Source: Pseudomonas versuta (lineage in GTDB: Bacteria; Pseudomonadota; Gammaproteobacteria; Pseudomonadales; Pseudomonadaceae). From it: 64,000 bases of DNA. The stretch's first letter is position 1. Each line of letters starts with the position of its first letter. The notes under the pieces are model-generated. The model worked only from the letters and a program-made list of their open reading frames with translations. It was not told the DNA's origin and ran no database searches. Made by a program: the position numbers and the translations under genes. The DNA lies in NCBI RefSeq assembly GCF_001294575.1, contig NZ_CP012676.1, positions 4,854,001 through 4,918,000 of the forward strand, read 5' to 3'. This document shows positions 49,656 through 57,548 of the stretch, one piece after another.

Positions 49656-50591
49656 ATGCCCCAGGATTTCTACTTCCTATTGCTGCCCGGCTTTTCATCA
49701 TTGGGGTTTATCTCTGCCATTGAGCCGCTGCGGGTGGCCAACCGTTTTCGTGGCGAGCTTTATCGCTGGCACGTGCTGAGCAGCGACGGTGGTGCGGTGC
49801 AGGCGAGCAATGGCATGTCGGTCAATGCCGAGGCCGCACTGGAGGGGCTCAAGGCCGGGGCGACGCTGCTGGTGGTGGCCGGCTTTGAGCCGCTGGCCCA
49901 TGTCACGCCTGCGCTCATTCACTGGCTGCGGCGTCTGGACGGCGAAGGGGTGAGTCTGGGCGGCATCGACACTGGCAGTTTTGTGCTGGCCGAGGCGGGC
50001 TTGCTCGACGGCTATCGACTGACCCTGCACTGGGAAGCGCTGGAGGCGTTCAAGGAATCGTGGCCGCAGTTGCAGGTTACCCAGGAACTGTTCGAAATCG
50101 ACCGCCGGCGGATTACCTGCGCAGGTGGCACGGCGTCCATCGACATGATGCTCGATCTGATTGCCCAGGCGCACGGGCCGGAGCTGGCGATTCAGGTCTC
50201 GGAACAGTTCGTGCTCGGGCGCATCCGCCCGCGCAAGGATCACCAGCGCATGCAAGTTGCCACGCGCTACGGCATCCGCAACAAGAAGCTGGTGCAGGTC
50301 ATTGGCGAGATGGAACAACACAGCGAGCCGCCCCTGAGCACGTCGCAACTGGCACTGAGCATCAGCGTCACCCGGCGCCAACTGGAGCGCCTGTTCCGCC
50401 TGCATCTGAACGACACACCGCGCAATTTTTACCTTGGGCTGCGTCTGGAGAAAGCCCGGCAATTGCTGCGCCAGACCGACATGAGCGTGCTGGATGTCAG
50501 CCTGGCCTGCGGCTTTGAATCACCGTCGTATTTCACCCGCAGCTATCGGGCGCGTTTTGCCTGCGCGCCACGACAGGACCGGGTCGGTTAA
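49656..50591 (+). CDS. cdhR: CdhR, AraC-family activator of carnitine catabolism
   Basis: 311 residues with the same architecture as GbdR: DJ-1/PfpI-like ligand domain (GFISAIEPLRVANRF) and C-terminal double helix-turn-helix (STSQLALSISVTRRQLERLF; SVLDVSLACGFESPSYFTRSYRARF). It is divergent from caiX and is the carnitine-responsive activator of that operon. Its last four bases overlap the converging DUF3010 remnant. Confidence 0.93.
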   Translation: MPQDFYFLLLPGFSSLGFISAIEPLRVANRFRGELYRWHVLSSDGGAVQASNGMSVNAEAALEGLKAGATLLVVAGFEPLAHVTPALIHWLRRLDGEGVSLGGIDTGSFVLAEAGLLDGYRLTLHWEALEAFKESWPQLQVTQELFEIDRRRITCAGGTASIDMMLDLIAQAHGPELAIQVSEQFVLGRIRPRKDHQRMQVATRYGIRNKKLVQVIGEMEQHSEPPLSTSQLALSISVTRRQLERLFRLHLNDTPRNFYLGLRLEKARQLLRQTDMSVLDVSLACGFESPSYFTRSYRARFACAPRQDRVG

Positions 50592-51003
50592 CCCTTGAGC
50601 AATGCCGCGCACGCAGCCTTGTAGGCATCATGCTGATATTTGTTCAATGAAGCGGGCAGTTCGAAGGCGTGTTTTTTGAATTGCGCGTTGAGGGTTTGCG
50701 GTGACAGCAATTGCACCTCGCAATCGTCCAGCAACTGGATGATGCCTTCGATTTGAAGGTGGTCGGCCCGCCCGCAAACTCGCCTTTTTTGCTGCGCTTC
50801 TTGATTACGATGCGAGTGATGCCATTGGCCTTTACAAAGGCTGCGAGCTGCGCGGCGAAGGCTTTGACGTTGAGGGCATTTTCGTCGTCGTCGAGGGCGA
50901 TTTTTTTGCTCGCAATGGCCAGATGTTGAAGGCCGTCGGGGCCCTGGGTGGCAAGGGCGAAGATGGCTTCGCTGCCTTTGATATCGATACCGCAAATAGT
51001 CAT
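50588..51003 (-). pseudogene. DUF3010-family gene with a one-base frameshift
   Basis: From ATG at 51003 the reading frame gives MTICGIDIKGSEAIFALAT... to GPTTFK, where it leaves the family sequence; the next frame continues with IEGIIQLLDDCEVQLLSPQ... and ends LNKYQHDAYKAACAALLKG. The two parts joined make a normal ~138-residue DUF3010 protein. The shift is a missing A near 50752-50755 (AAAATC expected, AAATC seen). Total length is 416 bp, one short of a multiple of three. It is either a true inactivation or a sequencing error. Confidence 0.9.
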
Positions 51004-51034
51004 AAAAACCCTGGATTTAAGTAAAGCACCTGAC

Positions 51035-51124
51035 CTGTGGGAGCCGGCTTGCCGGCGATGGCATCAGCCGGTTTACCCCTTATAGGGCACCGCGCCTGAA
51101 TCGCTGGCAAGCCAGCTCCCACAG
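51035..51124. repeat. REPIN (TGTGGGAGCCGGC type)
   Basis: Inverted CTGTGGGAGCCGGCTTGCCG arms 90 bp end to end between the DUF3010 remnant and the LprI-like gene. Confidence 0.9.
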
Positions 51125-51144
51125 GTTGATTGATAGCAGGGTGG

Positions 51145-51546
51145 TTATTCCTGCCCGATCGATTCCAGAAACTCCGAACGGTCATCGCTCATGCGCGCCA
51201 TGCAGTCGTTTTGGGCAATATTGAAGGTTTCGGTGCCGGAGGTGGCCGGAAATACCACAATCGCGCAATCGGCGTCACGCTGGTGCAACCACAGTGCCTG
51301 AGCGGTCTTGATCTTGCTGATGATGTTATTGAGCTGAGTCGCGTTTGAGCCGTACATCGAGGTCATTCGCGCTTGCAGGGCTTCGTAGTTCTCGGTCAGC
51401 AACAGCTCGGCAGCATTTTTGCTGTACGCCGAACACGCCAGGGTTTGCTGGTCGTTTTCCACCGCATCGCACGGGTTGTAGTCGGCATCATCGGCTGCAT
51501 ATGCACCGCTTGTGATCAACGCCAAGGCCAGGAGAATCGATTTCAT
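51145..51546 (-). CDS. LprI/DUF1311-like periplasmic protein
   Basis: 133 residues with a clean signal peptide (LLALALITSGAYA). The mature part has cysteines at CDAVEN, LACSAYSK, ADCAIV and NDCMARM, giving two likely disulfides, and the DUF1311 pattern ALWLHQRDADCAI. The family includes a lysozyme inhibitor (LprI), but activity here is unproven. Confidence 0.82.
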   Translation of the reverse strand: MKSILLALALITSGAYAADDADYNPCDAVENDQQTLACSAYSKNAAELLLTENYEALQARMTSMYGSNATQLNNIISKIKTAQALWLHQRDADCAIVVFPATSGTETFNIAQNDCMARMSDDRSEFLESIGQE

Positions 51547-51653
51547 TGCGGCTTCCTAATCCATAGTTGGGATGGATTCTGGCTCAAGCGGGGGCCAAAG
51601 AACAGCCGCGCAGCACAGGTGGTGAGATTGGCGCCGGGTGCTTTGTCGCGCAT

Positions 51654-51689
51654 TGACGCTTTCGGCAATTGCGCTGTCGCTTTTGCACC
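51654..51689 (+). promoter_or_regulatory. Candidate GbdR site upstream of the dgc operon
   Basis: TGACGCTTTCGGCA at 51654 and TGTCGCTTTTGCAC at 51675 are direct repeats 21 bp apart, 77-112 bp before the first gene. Another TGTCGC lies at 51644. Confidence 0.5.
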
Positions 51690-51765
51690 CGGCTGTTTTT
51701 GACCCCGAGCCTATGCTGGCCCCAAAGCGCCGGCAGTCGATTCGGCGTACATAAGGGGACGCCTG

Positions 51766-52743
51766 ATGAGCCCAGCCGAGTTGCACGCAGACAGCATCGT
51801 TATCGACGGGCTGATCATTGCCAAATGGAGCCGTGAACTGTTTGAAGACATGCGCAAGGGCGGCCTCACGGCAGCCAACTGCACGGTGTCGGTGTGGGAG
51901 GGCTTTCAAGCCACGATCAATAATATTGTGGCCAGCCAGGCCCTTATTCGCGAAAACAGCGACCTGGTTATCCCGGTTAAAACCACCGCCGATATTCGTC
52001 GGGCCAAGGCGCTGGGCAAAACCGGAATCATCTTCGGCTTCCAGAATGCCCACGCCTTTGAAGACCAGTTGGGCTACATCGAGATCTTCAAACAGCTCGG
52101 GGTTGGCGTGGTGCAGATGTGCTACAACACGCAAAACCTGGTGGGCACCGGCTGCTACGAGCGCGATGGCGGCCTGTCGGGCTTTGGTCGCGAAGTCGTG
52201 GCTGAAATGAACCGCGTCGGGATCATGTGCGACCTGTCCCACGTGGGTTCAAAAACTTCGGAAGAGGTGATCCTCGAATCGAAAAAACCGGTCTGCTATT
52301 CGCACTGTCTGCCGTCCGGCCTCAAAGAGCATCCGCGCAACAAATCCGACGCTGAACTTAAATTCATTGCCGACCATGGCGGCTTTGTCGGGGTGACCAT
52401 GTTCGCGCCATTTCTGGCCAAGGGCATCGACTCGACCATTGACGATTATGCCGAAGCCATCGAGTACACGATGAATATCGTCGGCGAAGATGCGATCGGT
52501 ATCGGCACCGACTTCACCCAGGGCCATGGTCAGGAATTCTTCGAAATGCTGACCCACGACAAGGGCTACGCCCGGCGTCTGACCAGCTTCGGCAAGATCA
52601 TCAACCCGCTGGGCATCCGCACGGTGGGGGAGTTTCCCAACCTCACCGAAACCCTGCTCAAGCGCGGCCACCCCGAGCGCGTGGTGCGCAAAATCATGGG
52701 CGAAAACTGGGTCAACGTGCTCAAGGATGTCTGGGGCGAATAG
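51766..52743 (+). CDS. M19 dipeptidase-fold protein with altered metal site (dgc operon)
   Basis: 325 residues of the renal dipeptidase fold: DLSHVG (His159), CYSHCLPSGLKEHPRN (His180) and IGIGTDF (Asp249) match the usual ligands. The other part of the binuclear site is lost: the DGHND motif reads DGLII (residues 14-18) and the bridging Glu is Gln93 in GFQNAHAFED. It may bind one metal or none and is probably not an ordinary dipeptidase. It is the first gene of the dimethylglycine operon, so a role in that pathway is inferred. Confidence 0.85.
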   Translation: MSPAELHADSIVIDGLIIAKWSRELFEDMRKGGLTAANCTVSVWEGFQATINNIVASQALIRENSDLVIPVKTTADIRRAKALGKTGIIFGFQNAHAFEDQLGYIEIFKQLGVGVVQMCYNTQNLVGTGCYERDGGLSGFGREVVAEMNRVGIMCDLSHVGSKTSEEVILESKKPVCYSHCLPSGLKEHPRNKSDAELKFIADHGGFVGVTMFAPFLAKGIDSTIDDYAEAIEYTMNIVGEDAIGIGTDFTQGHGQEFFEMLTHDKGYARRLTSFGKIINPLGIRTVGEFPNLTETLLKRGHPERVVRKIMGENWVNVLKDVWGE

Positions 52744-52757
52744 CCGTACAGCTCCTC

Positions 52758-52840
52758 GTAGTCGCTGCCGAAGGCTGCGATGAGGACCTCTTGAAAAACG
52801 GGCTGCTTCGCAACCCTTCGCAGCCAGCGCCAGCGTCTAC
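52758..52840. repeat. REP pair of the GTAGTCGCTGCCG type
   Basis: Diverged inverted arms (GTAGTCGCTGCCGAAGGCTG and CAGCCAGCGCCAGCGTCTAC) inside the dgc operon, between the M19-like and DUF5943-like genes. Confidence 0.75.
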
Positions 52841-52870
52841 ATAGATTTGTTCAATTTTTGGAGTTTTTCC

Positions 52871-53401
52871 ATGGCTAAAATCGCCCCGCAATTGCCTATC
52901 GAAGTCGACAGCGAAACCGGTGTCTGGACCTCCGATGCCCTGCCCATGTTGTATGTGCCGCGGCATTTTTTCGTCAATAACCATATGGGCATCGAGGAAG
53001 TGCTGGGCGCCGACGCCTACGCCGAAATTCTCTACAAGGCCGGCTACAAGTCCGCCTGGCACTGGTGCGAAAAAGAAGCCGAGTGCCACGGCCTGGAAGG
53101 TGTTGCGGTGTTCGAACATTACATGAAGCGTCTGTCGCAGCGTGGCTGGGGCCTGTTCACAATCCAGGACATCGATCTCGATAAAGGCACCGCCACCATC
53201 AAGCTCGAGCACTCCTGTTTCGTCTACGTGTACGGCAAGGTCGGGCGCAAGGTCGATTACATGTTCACCGGCTGGTTTGCCGGGGCCATGGATCAGATCC
53301 TGCAGGCTCGTGGCAGCCACATTCGCACCAGGGCCGAGCAGGTTTATAGCGGATCGGAAGAAGGCCACGACCACGGCCTGTTTATCGTCAAGCCGTTGTA
53401 A
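52871..53401 (+). CDS. V4R-like protein (DUF5943) of the dgc operon
   Basis: 176 residues from the ATG at 52871 (TTGGAG upstream). Cytoplasmic, with a C-terminal half (KVDYMFTGWFAGAMDQILQA... RAEQVYSGSEEGHDHGLF) that recalls 4-vinyl-reductase (V4R) small-molecule-binding domains, though the usual cysteines are replaced by Tyr and His. It sits 15 bp before dgcA and is conserved there in Pseudomonas. Function unknown; a sensor, carrier or accessory of demethylation is possible. Confidence 0.75.
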   Translation: MAKIAPQLPIEVDSETGVWTSDALPMLYVPRHFFVNNHMGIEEVLGADAYAEILYKAGYKSAWHWCEKEAECHGLEGVAVFEHYMKRLSQRGWGLFTIQDIDLDKGTATIKLEHSCFVYVYGKVGRKVDYMFTGWFAGAMDQILQARGSHIRTRAEQVYSGSEEGHDHGLFIVKPL

Positions 53402-53416
53402 GTCGAGGATCGGGAT

Positions 53417-55477
53417 ATGGCGTTCGAAGCAATGTTTGAGCCGATTCAAATCGGCAAACTGACCATCCGCAACCGCGTGCTCAGCACGGCCCACGCCGAG
53501 GTGTATGCCACCGATGGCGGCATGACCACTGAGCGCTACGTGCAGTACTACGAAGAAAAAGCCAAGGGCGGTATCGGCCTGGCGATTTGCGGTGGTTCGT
53601 CAGTGGTGGCGATCGACAGTCCGCAAGAGTGGTGGAGTTCGGTCAACCTGAGTACCGACCGCATCATCCCGCACTTCCAGAACCTGGCCGATGCCATGCA
53701 CAAGCACGGCGCCAAGATCATGATCCAGATAACCCACATGGGCCGCCGCTCCCGCTGGGACGGCTTCAACTGGCCGACCCTGATGTCGCCATCCGGGGTG
53801 CGTGAACCGGTGCACCGTGCCACCTGCAAAACCATCGAGCCCGAAGAAATCTGGCGCGTGATCGGCAATTACGCCAGTGCGGCAGGGCGTGCCAAAAAAG
53901 GCGGGCTGGACGGGGTCGAACTGTCGGCGGTGCACCAGCACATGATCGATCAGTTCTGGAGCCCGCGAGTCAACAAACGCACCGATGAATGGGGTGGCAG
54001 TTTTGAAAATCGCATGCGCTTCGGCCTTGAAGTACTCAAGGCCGTGCGTGCCGAAGTCGGCCCGGATTTCTGCGTCGGCATTCGCCTGTGCGGTGACGAA
54101 TTTCACCCCGATGGCTTGAGCCACGAGGACATGAAACAAATCGCCAAGTACTACGACGACACCGGCATGCTCGATTTTATCGGCGTGGTTGGCTCGGGCT
54201 GCGACACCCATAACACCCTCGCCAACGTGATCCCCAACATGAGTTACCCACCGGAGCCGTTTTTGCACCTGGCCGCCGGGATCAAGGAAGTGGTCAAAGC
54301 GCCGGTGTTGCACGCGCAAAACATCAAGGACCCGAACCAGGCCACGCGGATTCTGGAAGGCGGCTATGTGGACATGGTGGGCATGACCCGTGCCCATATC
54401 GCCGACCCGCACCTGATTGCCAAAATCAAAATGGGCCAGATCGACCAGATCAAACAATGCGTGGGCGCTAACTACTGTATCGACCGTCAATACCAGGGGC
54501 TGGACGTGCTGTGTATCCAGAACGCCGCCACCTCCCGCGAATACATGGGCGTGCCGCACATCATCCAGAAAACCACCGGGATCAAACGCAAAGTAGTGAT
54601 CGTCGGCGCCGGACCTGCCGGTATGGAGGCCGCGCGGGTAGCGGCTGAACGGGGGCACGACGTGACCCTGTTCGAGAAAAAGGACGTTATTGGCGGGCAA
54701 ATCACCACCGCCTCCAAAGCCCCGCAGCGCGACCAGATGGCCGGTATTACCCGCTGGTTCCAGCTGGAATTGGCGCGCCTGAACGTTGATCTGCGTCTGG
54801 GCACTGCGGCAGATCCGGCCACCATTCTCGACCTGCGCCCCGACATCGTGGTGCTGGCCGTGGGCGGGCATCCGTTCGTGGAGCAGAACGAACACTGGGG
54901 CGCCGCCGAAGGGCTGGTGGTCAGCAGCTGGGACGTGCTCGACGGCAAGGTTGAACCGGGCAAGAACGTGCTGGTGTACGACACCATTTGCGAATTCACC
55001 GGTATGTCCGTCGCCGATTTCATGGCCGACAAAGGGGCGCAGGTCGAGATCGTGACCGACGACACCAAGCCCGGCGTGGCGATTGGCGGGACTTCATTCC
55101 CGACCTACTACCGCAGCCTGTACCCCAAGGAAGTGATCATGACCGGGGACATGATGCTGGAGAAGGTGTACCGCGAAGGCGACAAGCTGATTGCCGTGCT
55201 GGAGAACGAATACACCGGCGCCCGGGAAGAGCGCGTGGTCGACCAGGTGGTGATCGAGAATGGCGTGCGCCCGGATGAAGAGCTGTATTACGCGCTCAAA
55301 CCGGACTCGCGCAACAAGGGCCAGATTGACGTTGAAGCGCTGTTCGCGATCAAACCGCAGCCGTGTCTGAGCGAAGCGGGGGACGGGTATCTGCTGTTCC
55401 GCATCGGCGACTGCGTGGCGCAACGCAACGTGCATGCCGCGATCTATGACGCACTCAGGTTGTGCAAGGATTTCTAA
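53417..55477 (+). CDS. dgcA: Dimethylglycine demethylase subunit A
   Basis: 686 residues, trimethylamine-dehydrogenase type: a TIM barrel for FMN (1-~370; MTERY..., VHQHMIDQFWSPRVNKRTDEWGGS) and a C-terminal FAD/NAD-like domain (KVVIVGAGPAGMEAARVAAERG from ~395). The iron-sulfur segment reads C348-VG-A351-NY-C354 with Cys366 after it, so one of the four cysteines of the TMADH cluster is Ala. With DgcB and an ETF pair it removes a methyl group from dimethylglycine, giving sarcosine. Confidence 0.93.
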   Translation: MAFEAMFEPIQIGKLTIRNRVLSTAHAEVYATDGGMTTERYVQYYEEKAKGGIGLAICGGSSVVAIDSPQEWWSSVNLSTDRIIPHFQNLADAMHKHGAKIMIQITHMGRRSRWDGFNWPTLMSPSGVREPVHRATCKTIEPEEIWRVIGNYASAAGRAKKGGLDGVELSAVHQHMIDQFWSPRVNKRTDEWGGSFENRMRFGLEVLKAVRAEVGPDFCVGIRLCGDEFHPDGLSHEDMKQIAKYYDDTGMLDFIGVVGSGCDTHNTLANVIPNMSYPPEPFLHLAAGIKEVVKAPVLHAQNIKDPNQATRILEGGYVDMVGMTRAHIADPHLIAKIKMGQIDQIKQCVGANYCIDRQYQGLDVLCIQNAATSREYMGVPHIIQKTTGIKRKVVIVGAGPAGMEAARVAAERGHDVTLFEKKDVIGGQITTASKAPQRDQMAGITRWFQLELARLNVDLRLGTAADPATILDLRPDIVVLAVGGHPFVEQNEHWGAAEGLVVSSWDVLDGKVEPGKNVLVYDTICEFTGMSVADFMADKGAQVEIVTDDTKPGVAIGGTSFPTYYRSLYPKEVIMTGDMMLEKVYREGDKLIAVLENEYTGAREERVVDQVVIENGVRPDEELYYALKPDSRNKGQIDVEALFAIKPQPCLSEAGDGYLLFRIGDCVAQRNVHAAIYDALRLCKDF

Positions 55478-55492
55478 GCACGTGTGAATAAC

Positions 55493-55567
55493 TCTGTGGG
55501 AGCTGGCTTGCCAGCGATGTTTTCAGCCATTGCATATGCCTCATCGCCGGCAAGCCGGCTCCCACAG
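55493..55567. repeat. REPIN (TGTGGGAGC type)
   Basis: Inverted CTGTGGGAGCTGGCTTGCC and GGCAAGCCGGCTCCCACAG arms in the dgcA-dgcB gap. Confidence 0.9.
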
Positions 55568-55604
55568 GATTTGCGCAACCCCTGAGGTCTTCGGGAGCTT
55601 CACC

Positions 55605-57548
55605 ATGCTCAATATTGTTCTCCCTGTATTGTTATTCGCAGCTCTGGGGCTGGCCGTCATCGGCGCCGTGCGGCGGATGCATATGTGGCGTCGTGGCCGC
55701 CCGGCCAGGGTCGATCTGCTCGGCGGCCTGCTGGCCATGCCCCGGCGCTACATGGTCGACCTGCACCACGTAGTGGCCCGCGATAAATACATGGCCAATA
55801 CCCACGTTGCCACCGCCGGGGGCTTTGTACTGGCGGCGTTGCTGGCGATTCTGGTGCATGGCCTGGGGCTGCATAACCGCATCCTCGGCTACGCCCTGCT
55901 GGTTGCCACGGCGCTGATGTTTGTGGGCGCGCTCTTCGTGTTCAAACGTCGCCTCAACCCACCGGCCCGCCTGTCCAAAGGCCCGTGGATGCGCCTGCCG
56001 AAAAGCCTGCTGGCATTCTCGCTGAGCTTTTTTATCCTCACCCTGCCGGTCGCCGGTGTGCTGCCCCAGGACTTTGGCGGCTGGTTGCTGGCAGTGCTGC
56101 TGGGGGCGGGAGTAGTGTGGGGTGTGGCGGAACTGTTTTTTGGCATGACCTGGGGCGGGCCGATGAAACACGCCTTCGCCGGGGCTTTGCACCTGGCCTG
56201 GCATCGGCGCGCCGAGCGCTTTGGCGGTGGTCGGTCCACCGGCTTGAAACCCTTGGATCTGGAAGACCACAGTGCGCCACTGGGGGTGGAAAAACCCAAG
56301 GATTTCACCTGGAACCAATTGCTGGGTTTTGACGCCTGCGTGCAATGCGGCAAGTGCGAAGCGGCGTGTCCGGCCTACGCTGCGGGCCAGCCGTTGAACC
56401 CGAAAAAGCTGATTCAGGACATGGTGGTGGGGCTCGCGGGCGGCACCGATGCGCACTTTGCCGGCAGCCCGTACCCGGGCAAGCCCATTGGCGAGCATGC
56501 TGGCAATCCGCATCAACCGATCGTTAACGGCCTGGTGGATGCGGACACCCTGTGGTCCTGCACCACCTGCCGTGCCTGTGTTGAAGAGTGTCCGATGATG
56601 ATTGAGCACGTGGACGCCATCGTCGATATGCGCCGCTTCCTGACCCTGGAAAAAGGTGCAACGCCGAACAACGGGGCCCAGGTGCTGGACAACCTGATCG
56701 CCACCGACAACCCCGGCGGTTTTGCCCCGGGCGGGCGGATGAACTGGGCCGCAGATCTGAATCTTGATCTGATGCGCGATAAACCTTCTGTGGACGTGCT
56801 GTTCTGGGTTGGCGATGGCGCCTTCGACATGCGCAACCAGCGCACCCTGCGCTCATTCGTCAAAGTGCTGAAAGCGGGTGGCGTCGACTTTGCGGTCCTG
56901 GGCCTCGAAGAGCGTGACAGCGGTGACGTGGCCCGGCGCCTTGGTGACGAAGCGACCTTTCAGGCATTGGCCAGGCGCAATATCCAGACCCTGGGACAAT
57001 ACCGCTTCAATCGCATCGTGACCTGCGACCCCCACAGTTTTCATGTTTTGCAAAACGAATATGGCGCCTTTGGCGGTGAGTACCGGGTGCAGCATCACAG
57101 CACTTACATGGCCGAGCTGATCAGTCTCGGCACGCTTGCCTTGAAGGCGGATACGGGCGGCAGCGTGACCTATCACGACCCCTGTTATCTGGGCCGCTAC
57201 AACGGTGAATACGAGGCACCCCGCGCGGTATTGCGCGCCCTGGGGATTGAGGTCAAAGAGATGCAGCGCTCGGGCTTTCGCTCGCGCTGCTGTGGCGGTG
57301 GCGGCGGTGCGCCGATTACTGACATTCCCGGCAAGCAGCGGATTCCCGACATGCGCATGGACGATATCCGCGAGACGGGCGCCGAGCGCGTGGCTGTAGG
57401 TTGCCCGCAATGCACGGCGATGCTCGAAGGCGTAGTCGAGCCGCGTCCACAGATCAAGGATATTGCCGAACTGGTGGCTGAGGCCTTGATCGAACATATA
57501 GTGCCCGCCAAAGCGGCCAGACGGGCAGCCCCGGAGGTAATTGCATGA
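55605..57548 (+). CDS. dgcB: Dimethylglycine demethylase subunit B (membrane Fe-S protein)
   Basis: 647 residues from the ATG at 55605 (GGGAG upstream). Four or five N-terminal membrane helices (1-~190) are followed by two 4Fe-4S motifs, CVQCGKCEAACP from Cys245 and CTTCRACVEECP from Cys319, then a CCG domain (YHDPCYLGRYN, RCCGGGGG) as in heterodisulfide reductase-like and ETF-linked proteins. It probably relays electrons from DgcA/ETF to the quinone pool. Its stop overlaps the etfA start by 4 bp (ATGA). Confidence 0.92.
   Translation: MLNIVLPVLLFAALGLAVIGAVRRMHMWRRGRPARVDLLGGLLAMPRRYMVDLHHVVARDKYMANTHVATAGGFVLAALLAILVHGLGLHNRILGYALLVATALMFVGALFVFKRRLNPPARLSKGPWMRLPKSLLAFSLSFFILTLPVAGVLPQDFGGWLLAVLLGAGVVWGVAELFFGMTWGGPMKHAFAGALHLAWHRRAERFGGGRSTGLKPLDLEDHSAPLGVEKPKDFTWNQLLGFDACVQCGKCEAACPAYAAGQPLNPKKLIQDMVVGLAGGTDAHFAGSPYPGKPIGEHAGNPHQPIVNGLVDADTLWSCTTCRACVEECPMMIEHVDAIVDMRRFLTLEKGATPNNGAQVLDNLIATDNPGGFAPGGRMNWAADLNLDLMRDKPSVDVLFWVGDGAFDMRNQRTLRSFVKVLKAGGVDFAVLGLEERDSGDVARRLGDEATFQALARRNIQTLGQYRFNRIVTCDPHSFHVLQNEYGAFGGEYRVQHHSTYMAELISLGTLALKADTGGSVTYHDPCYLGRYNGEYEAPRAVLRALGIEVKEMQRSGFRSRCCGGGGGAPITDIPGKQRIPDMRMDDIRETGAERVAVGCPQCTAMLEGVVEPRPQIKDIAELVAEALIEHIVPAKAARRAAPEVIA

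Noticed and set aside
53600..54895. 431-codon open frame opposite dgcA
   Set aside because: Antisense shadow; composition His/Val rich, no family resemblance.
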